NCBI RefSeq assembly: GCF_000192795.1
Contig: NW_007360605.1
Location: forward strand, 134,485-198,484
Reading direction: 5' to 3'
Source of the DNA: Vavraia culicis subsp. floridensis
Taxonomy: Eukaryota > Microsporidia > Pleistophoridae
Length of the DNA stretch: 64,000 nt
The position numbers and the translations under genes are program-made. The notes below the pieces were generated by a model. The model was not told where the DNA came from. It saw only the letters and a list, made by a program, of their open reading frames with translations, and searched no databases. Shown here piece after piece: positions 9,443-20,486 of the stretch (positions within the stretch are counted from its first letter, which is position 1; each line of letters opens with the position of its first letter).

Positions 9443-10469
9443 TTGGGGTGTTCAAATTTGATCGATTAAATTTTGTAGATGAAATATATTCTAGGGTGAT
9501 AACCGTGCATGTGTTAGGAACTACCAAATCATGTGGTCTTTGATATGTTTAAATGAACGGGCTTGTGCTTTTCTTCATGGTGCCACGCTAAATTACGTAT
9601 TACCGAAATATCTTTGGATAAAATGAAAGTTTTCCTCAGTGGTATATATGGAATATAGATGCGCCTTGAAGAAGTAGCACGGTCAATTGATGAGAAAGTA
9701 TGAGCAGCAGGCATATTTCGTCTATAAACGACCGTTGTACCTGCAGTACGTGCTGTAGTTCTTGTTAAAGAAGCGGTTCGGGATAAGTTTTGTATTTGGT
9801 TGCTGGAATCATCACAATTTATGACGAATTTACGGAGAAAGATATAAAACTGTTCCATTACCTCAATAGTTGAGGAATGGCAATCAAAAGCACTCACAAT
9901 ACCGAAATGGAAATGGAAGATGCGAAGATTTGTGTTTCTTCATGTGTGTAAAAGCAAAGAAGAGGTCCGCAATTTAGCTGGTGGTTTCTTCAACAGCACT
10001 TTAAGATCCTTTGTTTGAGGAAGGAAGAGCGAGATCTTACCTGCGGGATGGATTAACATGATAAGTAAATATTGGAGATGATTTACATGTGATTTGTGCA
10101 GTATGATGTTCTATTTTTAACGACCATTTTTATTCAAATTACCTGCAAAGGTACGGTTTATGAAATGATCTGCAGCAACACTTCGTTAGTTATGGGATGT
10201 AAAGAATTGTACTGTGCCACCACGTTCGTATTAGTACCACGTGATGAGCGTACTTTCGTTTTGCAACAAAAATTGTTTTATCCATCATTTCCCGCTTTTT
10301 TCCAAAGGTATTTTATTTATCACCTGGTACCACATCGTCTGGACCAACTCACTTTTTAAGCACATACCGCCTAAGATAGTAACTTTTTCCTGTGTTACCA
10401 TGTTCGTTTAAAATAGCAAAAGCGTGTAGCGCTGCTCTTTTCCGCAAAACCACCAAAATTTCCCTGCCC
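9443..10469. other. Intergenic, divergent promoters at the ends
   Basis: The left end (9443-9480) carries CCCC and two AAATTT-type blocks of the methyltransferase promoter. The right end has AAATTTCCCTGCCC before the gene at 10470. The intervening leftward frame at ~9529-9897 starts at GTG and lacks these signals, so it is not called. Confidence 0.6.
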
Positions 10470-11135
10470 ATGTCAATTGCAAAGAACAGGTTCGAAAAGC
10501 TTTTCAATTTCTACTTTCCACATCTTTCATATCATTTGCACCAATCGACCGAGCCTATAAACTGTAAACTAACATTCCTGGACCTGGAGGTGGAAATAGA
10601 CGACAAGTACGAAAACTATGATAAGTGCGAAACTGCCATCTTCGAGCTAGGAGAAAAAATATTGAGCAAGTACATTGAGGACTTAAGCCAACACCAGGAG
10701 GAAAATGCATCGAACAGTATCGGTGCGGGGAAAAAGACGAATATTGACAAAACGGGCGAAAACACCGAGAAGATGCGGACTGATAGATCGAATATTGGTG
10801 GTGATGAAAGTGCAGAGGTTGTTAAGAAAATGGAAAATGCCATTAAGAAACGAAACAGCAAGCCGGTTGAGAGTACCGTGCAAACGGATGGTCCAATGAT
10901 AAGTCAATGCCCAGATTTTTATGCCAAGCAGGTGCATACTTTGTGTATCTGCTACTCTTTGCCTTTTCCGGAGTATCATTTTTTGAAGGAAGACGGGTTG
11001 TACAGGTGCTATACGTTGTATGGTAGCAAAAATTATGAATCAGAGTATTTTTATGAGAAAAATGACGCGAAAGAATTTGTGTGCAAAGCTATTGCGGATA
11101 ATATCAAGAGTGGCGTGCTTAACGACGAAAATTGA
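10470..11135 (+). CDS. Uncharacterised protein with two possible dsRBD-like folds
   Basis: A 221-residue protein starting at the ATG that follows AAATTTCCCTGCCC. A longer frame opens upstream at a GTG but is not supported. Residues ~1-70 and ~150-221 each read as helix, three strands, helix, the order seen in double-stranded RNA-binding domains. In the C-terminal one a helix (KQVHTLCICYSLP) leads to FPEYHF, RCYTLYG and ESEYFY, then a closing helix KNDAKEFVCKAIADNI. The N-terminal one is FEKLFNFYFPHLSYHL, then KLTFLDLEVEID, then ETAIFELGEKI. The linker (~75-145) is charged and disordered. The similarity is in secondary-structure order, not sequence signature, and the basic residues dsRBDs use to grip RNA are weak. 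No other family was recognised. Confidence 0.6.
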   Translation: MSIAKNRFEKLFNFYFPHLSYHLHQSTEPINCKLTFLDLEVEIDDKYENYDKCETAIFELGEKILSKYIEDLSQHQEENASNSIGAGKKTNIDKTGENTEKMRTDRSNIGGDESAEVVKKMENAIKKRNSKPVESTVQTDGPMISQCPDFYAKQVHTLCICYSLPFPEYHFLKEDGLYRCYTLYGSKNYESEYFYEKNDAKEFVCKAIADNIKSGVLNDEN

Positions 11136-11861
11136 AATATGAAAATAGGAGCCGTTGATAACGGTGGATTGGTGCTTTTTTGTTATTTATGTCACAGAGT
11201 CGTAACGAGGAGCGGTGACTCAGGCATTGTTACTGAACCGTGGTAGTTTTTACGTTGATAGATGAGAAGAATCAAAAATATTGTACGGTACATCAGCGCC
11301 TCTAAACCAGAGCTGTTTAAAATTACTGTTGATACGAAAATAAATTTTAATCAAGTTAAATATTTCACGACATTACGGCAAAAATAACAATACAATCTGT
11401 TTTTTCAGTACATATATCCTTAATCTCAGCTTTGCTGTGCCTAATTATGAGTGGAAAGCTGCCGGATTGGCTCTTCTGCTGCTATAAGACGTATTATTTT
11501 TTCACTATCGTGTAAATTCGTTACTACCGTTGTTCAGGGATGATGTCTTTGTGTGATGTGGGAAGACAGCGGTTCAAGGGGTTCACAATGATCATTTTTG
11601 GTTGATCTTTTACTCCGGTATTCACAGAATAAATCCGTGTACCACGTGTTTGATGGAAAGATTTCCGCCAGTACACTGTGATGGTCTATTTCAATCTATC
11701 CATTGAACCATCTGCACCTCATCGCATGTTAAAAAGCTTTGATCCTACACTGAAATATTCTTCGTAGAGAAAGTCTGAACGGTAAATAAAAGGGAAAAGA
11801 TAGCTTGCTTAAGAAACTTTTATTTTACTAGTAAGCTGACCAACACCAGCCGATTTAGCAC
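11136..11861. other. Convergent intergenic spacer
   Basis: AT-rich 3' flanks of two converging genes. Only very short frames occur. Confidence 0.6.
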
Positions 11862-13070
11862 TCATCCGATTGTTAATGTGCACTTCTTTCCAATTTTGAT
11901 TCTCTCAAGCACAAGTACATCTAAGGTACCAGGTATGGTGAATGACGTATTGATCGACGAATCAAGGATGCTCATTCCTGTCACATTATTTGGTAAAACA
12001 ACGCCGAATCCTATAATACACTGGTAAAAGTGCAGATGTACGTTCTTATCACCGAGAAAACTCATATCGAAAGCACAGTTTACCTCTTTGAACTGTAGGA
12101 TGAGTTTACTCACAAAGCGTGATTCAAGAAATGTGCATTTCAAAGCATCAACAACCTCTTCTGAGGGCATGTCACTGATCCAACCACCAGGATTTTCAAA
12201 ATTTGTGTTGCCTTGGAATGCATCAGAAAAGTCGATTTCCACCGCCAATCTAACATTCCTTGGTAGAATGTCGTAACAAAAAGCGTGCAAGTACTCATGG
12301 TTTTCGACCAAAAAATTGCTACTCATTTTCACTAAGCGAGGTGCAAACAGAACACCTATGTTTTGTAAGGTGGTATACACGGGCAATCGTGTATCATATT
12401 TCTCAGTTTCCGAAACAAGAGCTACATTATTTGATTCATCTGTCACGATAAAATACACCACATCACGTATTTCCGTGACTAAATCACAGTAGTTTAGATC
12501 AAAACTAATCATTGGGTCAATTCCATCCTCGTGTGTGGCAGAAAGCGTGTTCAGGTAGAGCGTCTTAATACGATCACTTAGATTGCTATCATCCATCAGC
12601 TGCTGGCATATCTGGCGCAAAACCAATGACTTACTATTTAGAAACGGTAGGACATTCTTCACAATATCAAAAATTTCTGTGTCAGAGAACCGAACCTCAC
12701 TGTGTAAAGATAATCCTGTTATCTTCGTATACAGTGTTTTCGTGATCGGGACATCAAGCCTCATGTATGCTTTCAATTTGTCCGTATTCTGTTCGCTATT
12801 TTGATCAGCGATTTCTTGGCATTCCTGAACGGTCGAAGTCTTGCATTCAGCCGTACTTCCCTTCAAATTCTGTGGTGAATCACTCAGCGTGTCGATCCCT
12901 TCAATTCTGAACCCGCATAAAAATGCTTTTTCTGACACAGACACATCCTTGACAATGCTGCTGAAATGCATATCGTCCGCATTCTCACAAACCAAAATAT
13001 CACGTATGCTGTCCTGTGCTTCATTCTTAAAACACAGTATCCATCTCGAGGTTACACCATAAATGTTCAT
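11862..13070 (-). CDS. Uncharacterised protein ending in short leucine-rich repeats
   Basis: A 402-residue protein. The last ~60 residues fall into three ~20-residue units, each a strand, a Leu/Ile ladder and a closing Pro: VHLHFYQCIIGFGVVLP, then VTGMSILDSSINTSFTIP, then LDVLVLERIKIGKKCTLTI. This is a leucine-rich-repeat pattern. The front has no signal peptide and no recognisable domain. The ATG follows AAATTTTTT but no C-run. Compared with the secreted LRR protein at 15.5 kb it looks short at both ends: no secretion signal, and the repeats stop after three. It may be a truncated member of an expanded LRR family or a cytosolic relative. LRR families of host-exposed proteins are known in several microsporidia. 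Confidence 0.65.
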   Translation of the reverse strand: MNIYGVTSRWILCFKNEAQDSIRDILVCENADDMHFSSIVKDVSVSEKAFLCGFRIEGIDTLSDSPQNLKGSTAECKTSTVQECQEIADQNSEQNTDKLKAYMRLDVPITKTLYTKITGLSLHSEVRFSDTEIFDIVKNVLPFLNSKSLVLRQICQQLMDDSNLSDRIKTLYLNTLSATHEDGIDPMISFDLNYCDLVTEIRDVVYFIVTDESNNVALVSETEKYDTRLPVYTTLQNIGVLFAPRLVKMSSNFLVENHEYLHAFCYDILPRNVRLAVEIDFSDAFQGNTNFENPGGWISDMPSEEVVDALKCTFLESRFVSKLILQFKEVNCAFDMSFLGDKNVHLHFYQCIIGFGVVLPNNVTGMSILDSSINTSFTIPGTLDVLVLERIKIGKKCTLTIG

Positions 13071-15497
13071 AAAAAATTTTATACTCTCACTTTTATACTT
13101 TTTTCCTCAAATGTAAATTTATATTTGACGTATTCAATCAATTGGTACCGATCATAGGTCTGTTATCCTTTAGTGCTTCCTTAAATGTATAACATTGTTA
13201 ATTAATAGTAATAAATGCTTAATTATTGTCTATATGAAGTATTGCTGTCATTTTCAGATCAACTATCTCATATTATACTTTTTGAAAGACATTAAAATGT
13301 TAATTCCATCATGAAGCACTTATCAGAACTGTAGGTGCATTTTGATCTTTACAGCGTTTGCTCATCCAAATTTGAAACTTCGTTATAATAACACAGCATC
13401 ATGCCCGGGAAGAACAGGCTTTGAGCTGTAAGGATAATAATCCACAGATAGATAAAATTTAAATAACAATGTTCAAGTTGATCTAGCAATCAGAAATTGG
13501 AGCGCAAAAATGTTTAGAAATAAAAAATTATAAATACTGGAACTAGGAGTGTATTTGGAACCTGATGGTACTTGATGGATGAACAAGTTTGAAGTAGCAT
13601 CACTTCTGCATCATATCGGTATCATTACACCAACTGTACGCTATCACCATTAAAAATGTACACCTAATGACTGTCACAAAGAATGAAGGTCTTCTATCAA
13701 GCAATCGTTATCTACCTATAAAACGAATGTGTGTAAATTTAAAAAGATACAAATGCAAAAACACGCATAGCGTGATGCAAATGGAGTGGTTAGTCATGTA
13801 TGGTGGCCAAGCATAATATTTCTTTTGCTATTTGCTTACCAAATGATGACATATTACCAATGCAGTGCTGAGATATTTGGCATATCAGTGATTTAATTAC
13901 CTCCTAAGCACTTATATTTGGCATATCAGTGATTTAATTACCTCCTAAGCACTTATATTTGGTGTATATCTTGATCAACAACAATTCCATATCATGTCAT
14001 TCGCATAAGAACGAAATAATCGTAAAATGATAGTTCCTACCAAAAGGGGCGAAATAACGATTGATGCCCTTAATTGAGTGAATGACTGAATGGTAATAAA
14101 TGAACGGTTTGTTAAATGTTTATATGCATTACCTGCATTTTGGTAAGAGAGCGACCAAGAATAGAAGCAATTACTTGATGCTATGAACGATAAATGTGGT
14201 TCTATTGCTGTTCTTAGGCTTGTGCTATTTAGGTACAGAAATATTTCAAAACGATAACAACGCAACACAAAGGAACAAATAATTCGAATAATACATGAGA
14301 ATAGGAAAGTAACAAAGTTTGAATACCTATGGAACGGTTTGCTTGCTTTAATATGCCATGTTTTATTTTTTTCATTTGTTTTTAAGCATCTTAGATTAAT
14401 AAATCACTTCGCATCGGTAATTATGCCCTTAAAATACTGTTTGAAGCGAATAATTGAGAGCGTATCAGAAAAAAGGCTTAATAAACATCTTAAACTATTC
14501 ATTTGAGCAAAAGTATGAAACGAAAAAATTTTATTTCTTTGAAGGGTTAAATAATTTATTTTAGAGAACTAACTAATTATCTTTCAAGTTGCCTTTTTGC
14601 TGCATGACGATTTCTACCTCTCCGTTTTTATGGTAGCTGTTAAGAACTAGCAATTTGGTTGCGAACCTACAACATGCATTTGTTGAATATGCTGCTTATG
14701 GCTTGCTAAAATAAATTTATTGGAATGCTTTTATTTCTCAAAATTTTTGTCTTAATTAGCTATAATTGAGATGATTTTAGAATAAGAGAATATGTTTGTT
14801 GTGGACCGTCTCTTTTCGTTTTTAATGAGTACATGTTTAAAAAATACAATGTATAGTTAAATTTATGTGGGTAATTAAATGTAACATATCTATGAAATGT
14901 TTTGTGAACAAGTCTGGGAATATACGCTCAAACGATGATATTTTTGGTAACAAGATACAAAAAGTTAATTTTTCCGTTACATTTTATGAATGTGGCTTTT
15001 ATTCATACCGTAGCATGTCTCATGCCATTATCCTGTATATCATATAACGAAAACATTTGATTTCTATATGTTCATTACATTTAAGATTCCAATAATATTA
15101 TTTTTATCGAAACTCAGAACAAGAGGTAAAATCTATATTTGCTTTATAATAGAAATATTTATAAAGAGTGGTGTAACTTAATATCATCGTATTCCCACCG
15201 TTACATCTGGTACCTATACATTCGCATTATTGTAGCAGCATTCTCCAAATTTTTGATCCTCCTAATAGTTCTGTTTTTGCCCTGAAGGAACAGTTCCAGT
15301 AAAAGTGTTGAATAAGCGTGTAATAGTGCATACCATAAATTCCAACATAATGCATTGTTTGATTCTAAGTTTATGATCGTAGAACGCATTTGATCTTTAA
15401 TCAATTAGAAATTTTATACTCCTATTCCCTAAAAAGTAAAAATGTTCATTTTACTTATTGAGAATATTACAGATAAGCAGATAAAGTGTTGGACCCC
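13071..15497. other. Long intergenic region with one minisatellite
   Basis: About 2.4 kb of AT-rich DNA. It holds the 41-bp repeat at 13873-13962. Frames near 13975-14268 and 14865-15047 have no promoter signal or domain. The CCCC at 15494-15497 belongs to the LRR gene. Confidence 0.6.
13873..13962. repeat. 41-bp tandem repeat, 2.2 copies
   Basis: Perfect units begin at 13873 and 13914 (ATATTTGGCATATCAGTGAT ...), followed by 8 bases of a third at 13955. Confidence 0.95.
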
Positions 15498-17528
15498 ATG
15501 CAGTTTTCGCACACCGTTTTGTTGATCATCGGAATTGCTTTCGGTATACAAATCGATACGTACTCGAATGACAATACTACAAACGGAAATGAAGGCACAT
15601 GTGACGATAGGTACGTGCTTATACAAATGAATCCTTTTACACCAACAGAAAACATGGCAGATGCTGAAATGGTCAACGCTTTATCAGAATTTATTAACAG
15701 TCCATCCGTAGAAGATGATAAAGGAAATTATTTTCTTCGATTGCAGGCGTTCAGGGAGCACTACACGAAGAAAACAGCCATAGTATTTCAACACAAAAAT
15801 TTTGAGCTGTACCTATCGGATACTAACGATGATATCTCTCATCAAGATAGATATGCACTCATCCCTGTGGAAATGAATAGATTTGATAATATTAACACAA
15901 TTGCTTGTTTTCTAAAACTCAACTGGTTAGCAATCGTTGTGCACGACCCCACTAGACTAACTCTTAACTATGATATAAATGAAATAACCAGTTTACCTAG
16001 TTCTGTATCCAAAATTCGCATACAGAAATGTTCATTGGGAAGTTGCAGCCCGTTCGCAACGGGAGTTCCTTTAATGGATAGAGTTATCAAAGCAAAAACG
16101 TTCGAAGAGGTGGAAATAGTTGGCTTTGAAATCCATTTCAGCACAATTTATGAACTGAGCAAACTAAATTTGAACAAATTGCGCTTGGTTGGATGTAGGA
16201 TAATATACGCACCACCAGCAAATTTATCAAAGGCACTTTTTGACAGGTTTGCCGAATCATACAAGTCCATCAGCTTTGAAAATGTGGAATTCGTTGACAA
16301 ATCATATCTTATCCTCGTTGAGAACTGGTCACCTTCGTCTGAGGGTAAGTCACTGGTTGATTGTAGAAATCTATTGGAGCTGCGTTTACCGTCATTGAAT
16401 GATTCTCTTCTTATAAACTTCATCAATCAGTCCTCTCTTCCAAATTTAAAGAAACTAAAAGTGGCACCGGGAGACAATTCTAACGCCAAATTAGCAATTT
16501 TTGATGATAATATGCAACTTGAATACCTATCTGTGATGATTGACGATACAAGACAGGCTATTGAATTTCTAGAAAGCGTTCATATGTGGTGCATTACACA
16601 TCTCGTTTTAACTTTTCTACCTGCGACCAAAACAACCTTTACGAAATACGAATTGAGATTTGATATGATGTCCCTCCGGAAACTCGAGATATATGCGCCG
16701 GACGTGCCTATGAATTGTGGCTTTATCGAGATATTCGATAAAGAACTTATGCCGAATCTGTCATCGCTAAAAATTACGTGCTTTTCCATGGATATTGGTT
16801 TAATAAGAAGGATCAGCAAACTTGAATCGCTTCAACTTTTCTTTTTTTCACAACAATGTAACCTCGTGCATTTTTTTGAGGAGTTTGCAGCACAAAGTTG
16901 TTCCAAGGAATCACTTCAAACGATTTCTATCGATTCCAAACTATCAAGAAAAACACTGAAATTGCTTTCATGTTATAACAAATTGAATGAACTAGCTCTG
17001 TCACAAAAAAGTGTAAAATCACTCATTGATGATTATTCAGGTCACTCCGGCATACGACAGCTCATTTTAGAAAATGGAATACGAAGATTATTTGGACTTT
17101 ATGAGTTGGTGAACTTTCCAAGCGTGAAAATACTAAGGCTAACAGAGTTCACAGATATCTCTATCCTATACCGATTCGTGAAAGCAAACTCGTCGAAAGT
17201 GTTTTACAACATTGAAAAAATAGCAATGGAGTACGATACAAGTCCGTTGAACACACATATGAATCAGAGCTTGGAGTTTCTTCAGCTGATGGTTTGCCCG
17301 CCCGAGATCATAGGATGCGGACTTAAAGGACTCGTTCAAAGACTCTTTTCCACGTACAAACAATTAAGATCGTTTGTCATTGAATTGCCTCTCGGTCATT
17401 TCTGCACTGAAGAGATCAGCAAATTTAAAAAATATTTTTCTGATCAAACATTCCATCTGGAAGTAAAATGTCGATGGAGGGATGACGTTAATGAAAAAGA
17501 CGCTCTCATTTGGGAATTTTCTAGTTAA
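15498..17528 (+). CDS. Secreted leucine-rich-repeat protein
   Basis: A 676-residue protein. The ATG is preceded immediately by ACCCC, and the frame opens with a hydrophobic signal peptide (HTVLLIIGIAFGIQI). A longer frame from an upstream GTG is not favoured. From about residue 150 onward the protein is built of irregular repeats with the ladder L..L.L..C.I, for example KIRIQKCSL, LNKLRLVGCRI, LLELRLPSL, LEYLSVMI, LRKLEIYAPDV, LSSLKITCF, LESLQLFFF and VKILRLTEF. This is the layout of the large, fast-evolving LRR families some microsporidia deploy towards the host or in the spore coat. No transmembrane helix or GPI-type tail is seen, so it is probably secreted. The specific role is unknown. 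The gene at 11862-13070 may be a shortened relative. Confidence 0.8.
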   Translation: MQFSHTVLLIIGIAFGIQIDTYSNDNTTNGNEGTCDDRYVLIQMNPFTPTENMADAEMVNALSEFINSPSVEDDKGNYFLRLQAFREHYTKKTAIVFQHKNFELYLSDTNDDISHQDRYALIPVEMNRFDNINTIACFLKLNWLAIVVHDPTRLTLNYDINEITSLPSSVSKIRIQKCSLGSCSPFATGVPLMDRVIKAKTFEEVEIVGFEIHFSTIYELSKLNLNKLRLVGCRIIYAPPANLSKALFDRFAESYKSISFENVEFVDKSYLILVENWSPSSEGKSLVDCRNLLELRLPSLNDSLLINFINQSSLPNLKKLKVAPGDNSNAKLAIFDDNMQLEYLSVMIDDTRQAIEFLESVHMWCITHLVLTFLPATKTTFTKYELRFDMMSLRKLEIYAPDVPMNCGFIEIFDKELMPNLSSLKITCFSMDIGLIRRISKLESLQLFFFSQQCNLVHFFEEFAAQSCSKESLQTISIDSKLSRKTLKLLSCYNKLNELALSQKSVKSLIDDYSGHSGIRQLILENGIRRLFGLYELVNFPSVKILRLTEFTDISILYRFVKANSSKVFYNIEKIAMEYDTSPLNTHMNQSLEFLQLMVCPPEIIGCGLKGLVQRLFSTYKQLRSFVIELPLGHFCTEEISKFKKYFSDQTFHLEVKCRWRDDVNEKDALIWEFSS

Positions 17529-18803
17529 AGCACGATTATTTACACACATCGCACGGATTGGAGCGTATCAGCGGTATATAATTAGTTTAATGTGTATTAC
17601 ATGCTAGAAAACGTTATCTAAGCATTAAATTAAAATCATTTCGCCACTGCAGTTATATTCCCTAACCATGCCATCCAAGCCTGATCAATATGGCAGTGAA
17701 ATTCTCATCAATTTATTTTTATGAAATAAACTATCCCGTCAACTAACGATAAGCATAGTAATTCTTATCTATGATTATTTAAAAGGATAAACCGCAAAAA
17801 TTACAATTTTTATGATAACCCTATCAGGAAATACAAGGCTGTCTTTTCCTTGAAAAGGCATTTATACCGGTTAATTTTGCCATAATACTTCTAGGAAGAT
17901 ACATATTTAATTTGAGAATGTATCACTTGTTAAGACACTCATATAACCGCTATGCTATTTCTAACCATGATTCGTATGTTTATCATATTCGTTGCACTAT
18001 TCTGCAACTGTACATAAAAACGTTATGATAATCTTGCAATTCCTGTTGGAAACTCGTTCATAATATACGAAAATGTGTAAAGCATTCTGCTTCCTTTATC
18101 ATGATGGTGGCTTATTCCACGCATGTTAGCCAATCTATAGGTTTACGTCCAATGTCTCATGAGGATGATGCGAACTTTGGATTTGAAAAATGCTGACCGG
18201 TAGGATGCGATGCACAAGATTTTGCTTTCCTATGACAAGAGAAGAGAAGCAAAGCGTTAAATGTGTTTATTTAATTCCACAGAGTCGCAATGATGTTTTC
18301 ATGTCTTTAAACGAATAAACACAAGAAAGTAAAAAACAAACAGCTTAATGGTAAATTATGGTGGGGATAGATGCTGAGATGTGTTCTGGCAGAGTGTAGT
18401 GTTTGTGAGGAGAGCTTTAAATAAAAAGGAAATTTACTTAGTGGATCATAAAAAGCAATTTTTGCTTATTATGGCGTTCAGCCTCAAAGCTTGGTGATTA
18501 TCTGTCTTCAGAGATAGCCAAAATTGCGAAAATACGAGTCCAAAATCGGACAAATGTAATACTTGAAATACCATCGATATCGCCATCGTATTATTCTCAC
18601 CCGGTTCCCTTCTACGGTGTGGGTGGTACAAACAAATTTACGAATAAGTAAACAGTAATTTGCAAAATTAAAAATTGAGTATTTTGCAGTGCGTTCAAAC
18701 AAGTCCTCTCATTTACGATAGCCCGTCGAAACACACGTGTATAGTAAACAGAAACGCTGCTGTTTATGGAACATTTTGTATGATTGCTTTATTTATCACC
18801 GTT
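17529..18803. other. Convergent intergenic region
   Basis: AT-rich. A 22-codon hydrophobic frame at ~17951-18019 resembles a signal peptide followed at once by a stop. It may be a leftover of a secreted-protein gene but is too short to call. Nothing else was recognised. Confidence 0.5.
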
Positions 18804-19304
18804 CTATCTGCACAATCTGACGAAGATCAGAATTAACACCAAGAACAGGGCTGTTGCACCCAAAGCCAGTGCAACAATCCATCCAGCTTTTGTACCTCCC
18901 GTCGATTTCATTTCTCTGCTTAGCTTGAATTTACCAGAACTTTTATCGAATTGAAACGCTTCACTGTGGAAGATTTCGTTGCCTTCTCTTATCTGTATCG
19001 AATACGTCTTTCCCTTTTGCATGAGAATATCATCGTCCAAAGGAACATGCAGTCTATTTCGAGTCTCTTCAAAGTCTGAGTCTATGTCCATAACCTTTAT
19101 AATGGTGTACGACTCGTCATCATCCGGTGTCTCTGACCCCATTATACTTATTTGAGAGGGATTAACGTCCCGAGTAAAGAATAATATGGCCTCGTAGCTG
19201 TCTGATTTCCTGTTCTTGTCGAATGCAATATTCTGTATTGGATTGTCTTTTGGCACTTCGTCGCCTTCACACAGTATGAGCGGCAAAAAATGAATAAAAA
19301 ACAT
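18804..19304 (-). CDS. Type I membrane protein, member A of a head-to-head pair
   Basis: A 166-residue protein from the ATG at 19304, chosen because the signal peptide FFIHFLPLILC begins there. An ATG at 19349 would add 15 polar residues in front. A beta-rich ectodomain of ~110 residues follows, then a single transmembrane helix (AGWIVALALGATALFLVLIL) and a three-residue RLCR-type tail. The ectodomain contains EAILFFTRDVNPSQISIM, TYSIQIREGNEIFHSEAFQF and an RNRLHVPLDD segment. The same blocks recur in the divergent gene at 19935 (EAVLYINKRIEIRQVYLVY and DGNSFYTERYYF), so the two are paralogues. The strand order and the closing S..F.F strand recall the fungal Kre9/Knh1 cell-wall domain, a structural guess only. 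Plasma membrane, ER or spore wall are all possible sites. Confidence 0.75.
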   Translation of the reverse strand: MFFIHFLPLILCEGDEVPKDNPIQNIAFDKNRKSDSYEAILFFTRDVNPSQISIMGSETPDDDESYTIIKVMDIDSDFEETRNRLHVPLDDDILMQKGKTYSIQIREGNEIFHSEAFQFDKSSGKFKLSREMKSTGGTKAGWIVALALGATALFLVLILIFVRLCR

Positions 19305-19934
19305 TGTTTGTGTGTGAATTTTTACTTTTAAATCTTGCTTATGATTCATTTATCTGAAAATATAATTGCTATCAATCATTTCGAAAAGATCAGTTTTAGT
19401 TTATCAGCTGTGAAGCAACAAACAGCATTTTAACTCACTGCAAAATGCGCTGTCTTGCTTATTTAACCGTTTTCATCGTTGTAAATATTGTTGTGGTCGT
19501 TGCTTTTGTATGATTTTCCATTTTCTAGGTGCGTAAATCGGTTCATGGACGAAAGAAACAAAGCAGAAATTTATTGATCAACAAGTAGACTCTCAGAAAT
19601 TGACCTTTCATGCTACAAACACCCATAATGAAGTGTTTTTGAATACAAAACTACATGTTCGTGTTATTTGAACATTATTGTTTTATTATATTACTTAGTA
19701 TGGTTTAATGCTGTCATGTCATTCCAATCAATTTACAATTTTCATAATTTCGAATTTTGAGAATCTGTCACTCCCACATTGCATTTTTCTATTAATTCGT
19801 CTTTTCATACGTTTTTACGTGGATACGGCTCGTAATTTTAATTAACGGGTATTGTTTACGTCACTGCCAGTTGATATGATCAAAAAACAGATTGGAAGTC
19901 TCGAATTTATTTAAAGATTCATTTTCATGTTGGT
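19305..19934. other. Divergent promoter region between paired membrane-protein genes
   Basis: 630 bp separate the two outward-facing starts. Each side has only a weak A/T block (AAAAATTC before the left ATG, AATTTATTTAAAG before the right one) and no C-run. Confidence 0.5.
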
Positions 19935-20486
19935 ATGCTGCTCCTTCTTCTACTACAAGCTTTACAATGTTCAGTAGAGATAAAAAATATCGATGCAGAT
20001 GAAGCTGTCCTGTATATCAACAAGCGGATAGAGATACGCCAGGTGTACTTAGTGTACAACGTTGTTAAAAGAATGACAGAGGCAATAGAACGATATGAGC
20101 CGGTAGATGATGTGCAAAGAGACCTGGACGACCCTCAAGAAATATTCGAGGTTAGTTTGCCATCAAATAAACCGACTAACTATTACTATGGGTTTGAAGT
20201 GGTCGATATTGATGGTAATAGCTTCTACACGGAAAGATACTACTTCGCTAATGACCATATTTTTTACAGCTCGAAAGCTGCGGTCCCGACAAATGAAATA
20301 GCAGATGTAGAAGAAGATGAGGAGGACGAATACGAGGAAAAAGATAAAAAGTGGTGCATATGGTCGATCATTGGAATGGGATTGTTGATTATTTTCATAC
20401 CTGTAGCTGTTATCTCTGCTGCTGTGTTCGTGTACAAAAGAATTACCACTTCGAAAAATAAATTGAGCAGCCAAACAGCAAGGTAG
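19935..20486 (+). CDS. Type I membrane protein, member B of a head-to-head pair
   Basis: A 183-residue protein: signal peptide MLLLLLLQALQCS, beta-rich ectodomain (residues ~15-110), acidic juxtamembrane stretch (EDEEDEYEEKDKK, ~127-140), transmembrane helix (~142-168, SIIGMGLLIIFIPVAVISAAVF) and a short basic tail. The ectodomain can be matched block by block with the neighbour at 18804-19304, including an F-x-V-x-L-P strand, a TNYYYGFEVVDIDG hairpin and a closing YTERYYF strand. The acidic stretch is the main difference. Inverted orientation plus shared architecture imply an old inverted duplication or two members of a larger family. The function is unknown; a Kre9/Knh1-like fold is possible. 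Confidence 0.75.
   Translation: MLLLLLLQALQCSVEIKNIDADEAVLYINKRIEIRQVYLVYNVVKRMTEAIERYEPVDDVQRDLDDPQEIFEVSLPSNKPTNYYYGFEVVDIDGNSFYTERYYFANDHIFYSSKAAVPTNEIADVEEDEEDEYEEKDKKWCIWSIIGMGLLIIFIPVAVISAAVFVYKRITTSKNKLSSQTAR

Noticed and set aside
9529..9897. 122-codon leftward frame between the methyltransferase and the dsRBD-like gene
   Set aside because: Starts at GTG, lacks promoter elements, and has Arg/Thr/Ser-rich chance composition.
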